Below, piece after piece: positions 58,276 to 64,000 of a DNA stretch of 64,000 nucleotides; position 1 is the stretch's first letter; each line of letters begins with the position of its first letter. The stretch is from Dipteris shenzhenensis (taxonomy: Eukaryota > Polypodiophyta > Polypodiopsida > Gleicheniales). Both the position numbers and the translations under genes were made by a program. The notes under the pieces are model-generated. The model saw only the letters and a list, made by a program, of their open reading frames with translations, searched no databases and had not been told where the DNA came from. The DNA lies in NCBI GenBank assembly GCA_047967505.1, contig CM106538.1, one strand, 5' to 3'.

Positions 58276-59172
58276 CTACTTCAATAGCATTTTCACATGA
58301 AGGATATCTTCATCACTATCACCTGTGATGATCAAATCATCAATATAAATGACAAGCAGCATAATGCCTTTCTCTATTTTTCTCACATAAAGTGAGAAAT
58401 CTGCCTCGGAAATCTGAAAGCCAATAGTGACAAGATATTGTCCTATCTTGTCTGACCATGCTCTGGGTGCTTGCTTCAAGCCATACAAGGCTTTCTTCAA
58501 CCTGCAAACAAACTCAGGATGAACAGCATGAACATAACCTAGTGGCTGCTCCATATAGATCTTTGCTTGCAAATCACCATGCAAGAAGGCATTCTTTACA
58601 TCCATCTGATGTAAATACCATCCCTTTGATGCAGCCATAGCAATGACTACTCTTATAGTTGCCATCCTTGCAACCGGACTGAATGTTTCTTCATAATCAA
58701 TGCCATATATATGTGCATACCCGTTGACAACTAATCTTGCCTTGTATCTGCTCACAGAACCATTTGCATTGTGCTTCACCTTATAAACCCACTTGCAGCC
58801 ATTTGCATTCTTGTCTTTAGGCATAGGCACCAATTCCCATGTAGCATTTGCTTCCAAGGCATCCATTTCTTCATCCATGGCTTTCTCCCATTTTTCTTTT
58901 CCCATGGCTTGCTCAAAAGAAGTGGGTTTTGGTTCATGTATCACTTTGACCATATAGGCATAGTGAATGGCTATAAATCCATCATATTTTAGCCTATCCA
59001 TAGAATACTTAACTCTGGTAGACTTGCACAAGATAGGCTCACTACCAGGTGCTCTCAAAACATCCCTTGTCTTCCTTACTCCAGGTGTAACAATAGAAGG
59101 AATACCCCAACTCATCATCAAGGCTCTGTTCTGAGCCACTGGATTCACCATCCACATAAGAGTGACCTGCAT
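58276..59172 (-). pseudogene. Copia reverse transcriptase
   Basis: A 298-codon frame: TWELVPMPKDKNANGCKWVY, YKARLVVNGYAHIYGIDYEE, TFSPVARMATIRVVIAMAAS, MDVKNAFLHGDLQAKIYMEQ, YGLKQAPRAWSDKIGQYL and VIYIDDLIITGDS. The catalytic YIDD is intact (about 58344-58333). It is the longest open RT in the window and would be nearly complete if it were joined to its integrase. Confidence 0.94.
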
Positions 59173-59341
59173 TCACATCAACCATGAGCTGATCTACTTT
59201 GTCTTTCCTTTTGTGATACTTGCATACCACTATCTGCATTGCTTTGAGGAGATTCTCTTGATCTCAATCTGTGTGTCCACGGCAAAGTATGTGAACACTG
59301 CTAGAGGACACTATAGGTCCACTAATATTTTGTGATTGCTG

Positions 59342-60640
59342 CTATGAATTCTGTGCAGCATTACCATTTTGTGCATCTACATCATCAATCACATATACTA
59401 GTTTATACCAATTGCTCATCTCATCAAAAACAACATCTCTGCTCACTATAAACTTACGAGTAGAAGGGTTATAGCATCTATACCCTTTTTGCTGCAGAGA
59501 ATAACCAATAAAGATGCACTTCTCAGCTTTTGGATCCAACTTGGATCTCAACTCATCTGGCACATGAACATAGGCAATGCAACCAAAAACTTTCAAATGA
59601 GAAATATCTGGTTTCCTACCAGTATACCTCTCCTCTAGCGTCATGCCATGTATTGCTGCAGTGGGAGTCCTGTTCATTGTGTAGACTGCTATAGCAACTG
59701 CTTCAACCCAATAATAATCTGGCAGGACTTTTTTGTTGAGCATGGCATGAGATACCTCTCCAATATGCATGTTTTTCCTTTCTTCAAGTCCATTTTGCTG
59801 TGGGGTATGACTGCATGAATATTACTACTTTATGCCATGCTCCTGCAGGAACCTTGCAAACTCATTTGAGAGATACTCTCCCCCTCCATCTGACCTTAGG
59901 CATTTTATTTGTAGGCCTGTTTCTTTCTCACTCATAGCTTTAAAAGCTTTGAAATTCCCAAATACGTCACTTTTCTTTTTCATGAAATACACCCAAACTT
60001 TTCTGCTATAGTCATCAATAAAAGTGACAAAATAATGACAGCTTCCAATAGATGCATTTTTAGTAGTCCACAAATCAAAGTGGATTAATTCCAATGGCCT
60101 CTTACTCTCTTGAACATGTCTAGGAAATGGTTTCTTTGCCTGTTTTCCAAATTGACAGGCTTCACATACCTTATGCATTTTTGCAACCTTGAACTTAGGC
60201 AATCCTGCAACAATATTTTGGGCCTGCATTAATTTAAGTCATCGTACATTAACATGACCAATGCGTTTATGCTAGATATCAATATCTGCAACTACACCAG
60301 TCCCATGTGCAAACATTGTTGCACTCAATTTAGGCATGTCCGCATCCAATGTAAACATCCTGCCCTTCTTCTTCACTTTTCCTATCAAGCGACCTTTATT
60401 TTTCATATCCTCAACAAAACATCCATGAGGATTAAATCTGACCTGCAAGCCCTGCTCAACCATTTGGCCAATAGAAACCAAGTTCTTGGTGATATTCGGG
60501 ACATGAAATACATCAGACAGGTATTTCTTTTTCCCATCCTGCATAGACAACGGAATTTTACCAATCTGCACAATAGGATGTGCAGTATCATCACCAGTCT
60601 CCACAAATCTAGTCTTTCCATTTTCCTTGCCTCCTGCATC
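59342..60640 (-). pseudogene. Copia integrase with pre-integrase region
   Basis: The upstream block VFHVPNITKNLVSIGQMVEQ lies near 60545-60485. Zinc-site half HKVCEACQFGKQ lies near 60170. The catalytic core shows Asp in LIHFDLWTTKN, Asp in CLRSDGGGEYLSNEF and Glu in QQNGLEERKNMHIGE (about 59795). HLKVFGCIAYVHVPDEL and CIFIGYSLQQKGYRCYNPST complete it. The frame is broken at about 59822 (stop) and 60240. Confidence 0.92.
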
Positions 60641-61704
60641 CATTCTGCATGAACTGTCATGTGGTTTGATGCACTTGAGTCAACATACCACACATCATTG
60701 CTTTCTTCTGCGCTTGTCATAGAATTGGTCATGTGCTACACCATAAACAAATGCTCATTTCTGTCATCACTCTGTGTACTAGAGGATGCATAATTGCCTT
60801 GCTGCAATTTTCTATTAGGGATGTCATTCTGCTTTTTGTAGCAGTCTTTAGCCATATGACCCATTTTACCACAATAGTAGCATTCAACATTACTGTTTGC
60901 ATTTTGGCCTCTCTACCATCCACCATGACCTCTTTGGCTCCCCCTGCCTCTAAAGTTACCACATCCTCCTCCACTGAACTAGTTTTCTTGAATTTGCTAC
61001 ATATTTTGATTTCTGCCATGGCCTCCAGATCGGCCTGCTCTACCTCTTCCAGGATTTGAGTAGAAGATAGTTTCTTTTGAAGTTCCTCCTGAAGAAGATG
61101 CACCACCATTTCTCTGCTCTTCAAAAATTAGAAGAGCAATCAACTCCTCAAAATCAAGAAATTTTCACAGACGGCAATGGATGTCTAGAATTCTGCATAA
61201 TCCTTTCCTAGACCATTCAAGGTCACAGAAACTAAATCATCATCTTCCACTGGTGACCCAAGGGAAGCAGGTGCATCTACAATCTTCTTCACCTTCATGT
61301 GGTAGTCATTGGTGCTCATATTTTCTCTCTGCACATTATGCAACTCCTACTTGAGCTGCATTTTCTTGGCTTACGTATTTGTGCTGTACATTTTTGTACA
61401 TTTTTGTCAAAGTATCCCATGCCTCCTTGGACGTGCTTACATCCTGAATATGCATAATCATAGAATCTGAAATATTGATAGACAGCTAGTACATAACTTT
61501 TCTGGCTCTCTGATGCCATCCTTTAAATGCCTGCAACTCCTATCGATTGGGAACATTAGGAATAACTAGTTCTTGTTCAGCTCCAGTAATGAACTCCCAA
61601 TAGCCTTTTCCCTTAAGGAAATTCGTCATTCTAAACTTCCATGCTTGGAAGTTGTTCTTATCAAGCTTTTTAATGACTATCTATGAAAGAGCATCAGACG
61701 CCAT
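60641..61704 (-). pseudogene. Copia gag and protease
   Basis: Gag starts at the ATG at 61704 (MASDALS then a stop, then KKLDKNNFQAWKFRMTNFL). STSKEAWDTLTKMY follows, and a complete zinc knuckle CYYCGKMGHMAKDCYKKQ near 60890-60835. The protease active site reads WYVDSSASNHMT (about 60700-60660): the Asp is kept, the usual Gly is Ser. At least five stops or frameshifts. Confidence 0.88.
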
Positions 61705-62217
61705 TACAGAACACTACAAAAATATTGTCACTGCAAAAAAAAAAACTTCTGTCTCACAAGGGCAAATCTGCAAAACTGACGAAAGTGGTATTTGACCACA
61801 CAGTCACTTCCTAGTTACGATTTTGCATCAACATGCAATAAAAATGATTCTTTTACTCCCAATATCTCTGTGCACAGGCATACGATGCAATTTCTATAGC
61901 AACTTTCACCGACCTGTGGAACAATGGTCACACAGCAAAAAATAGTTGCCACCAAAACGAGCCCCGAAATGGCCTCGAATCAAAAAAATAATGTTGCTAA
62001 GGGCTTCTCTCTTGCCTGCAGCATATACTACCCTCTCACCACACCGCGAAGGGTGTCCCAATCTGAGACAGTGCACTCTTGCACTTTTCGACTATGCTAC
62101 CTACAAAGATTTGCTCCCAAACTCGAAAAAGGAAAGCAACACTGATCCTCTTACCAAGACACTGTGAACTTGGTTTGCTTTCTTGAGCTCCTTACCATGA
62201 ACCAAGCTCTGATACCA

Positions 62218-62556
62218 TGTAAAGAGAGTGGGAGAGAAGTATGGAGTCTCACTTGTAGCTTTCTCACATACACAATGGGGGAATACACACAAAGGTGGAG
62301 GCTAAAAACAGTTTTCCTCTTCTTAGTTGTAAAAGCCAAAAGAATCTCTCTTAGTACAAAAGGAATAGGTGAATCCTATATGTGGGTCTCAAACCAAACT
62401 CAGCTAGCCTAGGTGGCATACTAACTGAGCCACTAACTAGAGTACATAAAGGTAGCTATCATCCAGCTATCATCCAGCTATTATTCATGGGCGGTGTACC
62501 AACCGCATCTGTAGCTAACAAGTCGGTGACATAAATGCACGATGGTCACCCTGGCA
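62218..62556 (-). repeat. Copia 5' LTR (339 bp)
   Basis: In plus orientation TGTAAAGAGAGTGGG to CACCCTGGCA, directly beside the tRNA primer-binding site at 62206-62217. Confidence 0.93.
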
Positions 62557-63890
62557 TATCATGAGTGGAGCTCGATATCTCAACAATCCAAATCATGATA
62601 TGACTTGTTCATACAAGAACATGTCTGTTGACCTAGCATCATACCTTTTTGTCACCTTAGCCTTCCCACTTAGTGAAATAATTAGTGGTGGTGACAATGA
62701 TGTATCACACGTGTGTGCCATTCTTCAAAGGGTTGACTAATGAAAACACCAGTAAGGGACATTCTATTGTTTGTTGTGCTATAGGATTCAATAGAGTTGT
62801 TCAACAATCAGCTGATACTACATTGCATCCTTGATTAATGTACATGCCCTTTCCTTGTTGAGGGGCTTGTCTTGCCAAAACCCATTTTTCAAGAAGTGAC
62901 CAATCTCCTCTGCCCATTCTAGTATTAAATCCACGGGAAATAATGGGGCATCTAGAAGATTGTCATCAATGCCAATTGGTGGCTCGCTATTGGGAATTTA
63001 CAACATGTGATCAACCAAGACATGGGTTTTATCGTTGCAAAATATGATGGTAAAATCAAATTCCAATAAAATTAGCATCCATCATGTTATTTGCTCAGCC
63101 ACGCAAGGCTTGTTCAATAAGTAAGGAATTACCTAATGATTTTTAAAAAACACAAACTTGTTAGTAGCAAGTAGTGATGAAACTTCTTAACAATGTAAAC
63201 CATCTGAAGACCTTCCCTTTTTATGGTCATATAATTCATATCTTCTTTATTAAGTTGGTAGCTTGCTAAGTAGATCAAATGGAGTGAATTTCCATGCAAA
63301 ATAGTCCTTGCATTGTAACAGAATGGAGATCAATGCTTCTTCCTATTTTTGCATGAGGTGACCAGTGATGTAGACCAGTTTAGGGCCTTCACCATCTTCT
63401 ACTAGGTTCACTTCCTTGTCTTTAGCTTATCCTCTTTCAACACCTCTTTGGATGGTTGTTTGTCCTGGTTGGGGCCTCCTTGATCTTAGCATTGGTGGTT
63501 TTGACCTTTGGGGTCTCTTCCTTTTCCACATTAACAAATCTTACAAGGGCTTTTACTTGGCTTAGTAGTGGACCTTTAGCTCAATGAAAATTCATGTGAT
63601 GAATTTTGGTTCCTCTAACATACATAAGCCAATGTAGGTTAGATTTTAGCTTGACTTCGCCCTTCCTATTCTTAGAAGCCTTGAGCATGTTGATCATGTT
63701 AAGTGATGTCTTGCACCTTCTGACCAGGCGTAGCAATCTATGTTTCACTCTTCTTCAATATGTTTATGGTTGCAAGTATATGCATCCAATTGTGAGAGGA
63801 TTTGGATCTAGAAGTGGAGCATACCAATGATCATCCCGGTCCTCACCCTCGTCCCTCTCACTACATGCTTGGAATACATTAATTGAATTC
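62557..63890 (-). pseudogene. Ty3/gypsy RNase H and start of integrase, decayed
   Basis: On the minus strand IYLASYQLNKEDMNYMTIKR, EGLQMVYIVKKFRHYLLATK and FVFF give RNase H (about 63340-63140). IPYLLNKPCVAEQITWWML, LLEFDFTIIF and PNSEPPIGIDDNLLDAPLFP follow. At 62640-62560 DARSTDMFLYEQVIS, then FGL, enters the integrase core, where the copia insertion interrupts. The rest of the core is at 57082-56830. Upstream RT lies at or beyond the window edge or is lost. The lineage looks non-chromoviral, which is tentative. Confidence 0.75.
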
Positions 63891-64000
63891 AACCATTGAG
63901 TACTTTGGATAAAGAAATAGGCACCCTATAATGATCATTGTATTGTGTCACTTCCCAAATTTAATAGAAATCTTAGTACTTACTTGCACAGATTTTACCT

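Larger units (their letters stand above)
57083..62556 (-). mobile_element. Complete Ty1/copia element inserted in the gypsy integrase
   Basis: Read leftwards: 5' LTR 62556-62218, primer-binding site (minus TGGTATCAGAGC, 62217-62206), gag from 61704, protease, integrase, RT, RNase H to 57369, 3' LTR 57410-57083. The LTRs are 339 and 328 bp and clearly homologous; the size difference is mainly an 11-bp duplication (TATCATCCAGC) at about 62457-62478. The target duplication is not clear (ATCCA versus TATCA). Frame breaks make it inactive. Confidence 0.94.

Overview
The window looks like plant nuclear DNA, most likely from a fern or another seed-free vascular plant with a large, repeat-rich genome. 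It holds two recognisable host genes, both split by introns: the 5' part of a LEAFY/FLORICAULA (LFY) transcription-factor gene at the left edge (minus strand, about 1-992) and a complete four-exon p24-beta (emp24/GOLD family) cargo-receptor gene at 39206-41324 (plus strand). Nearly everything else is mobile-element sequence in several age layers, plus AT-rich spacer and many (GA)n/(CT)n tracts. The LFY SAM-like domain is closer in character to fern proteins than to flowering-plant ones, but the species assignment is inference. No bacterial features, CRISPR arrays, tRNA or rRNA genes were seen.

Layout. 1-992: LFY exon 2 (partial) and exon 1. 993-6330: upstream LFY spacer with microsatellites. 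6340-13600: a decayed Helentron-type rolling-circle element on the minus strand (HUH Rep, Pif1-like helicase, then an endonuclease domain), split inside the helicase by a plus-strand Ty3/gypsy chromovirus (7380-11413) that keeps its 3' LTR but has lost its 5' LTR. 13800-24400: unrecognised degenerate coding repeats, a higher-order (GA)n repeat array, and a transposase-like relic. 24400-27950: spacer. 27960-32513: a minus-strand Ty1/copia relic with only a 3' LTR. 33479-35413: an internally deleted copia (LTR, gag, truncated LTR). 35414-39200: spacer with tandem repeats. 39206-41324: p24 gene.

42442-52269: an old minus-strand copia-type element with about 970-bp LTRs and a perfect ATATT target-site duplication. 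Its left LTR was later hit twice, by a 536-bp insert with a 15-bp target duplication and by a complete 5.5-kb copia (43637-49108, duplication CCCTC). 52270-55440: spacer with a 3-copy tandem repeat. 55460-56830: a copia fragment. 56830-63890: a minus-strand Ty3/gypsy relic whose integrase is split by another complete copia with paired LTRs (57083-62556).

The host genes share no pathway; LFY is a developmental regulator and p24 a secretory-pathway protein. The window is best read as a nested insertion history. The most useful observations are the Helentron with a linked endonuclease and its chromovirus insertion, the ladder of nested insertions with exact target duplications, a stop codon shared by two gag copies of one copia family, a CTG where LFY proteins normally start, and the unrecognised repeat families at 13.8-24.4 kb. 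Every transposon reading frame examined carries stops, frameshifts or lost catalytic residues, so none looks autonomous.
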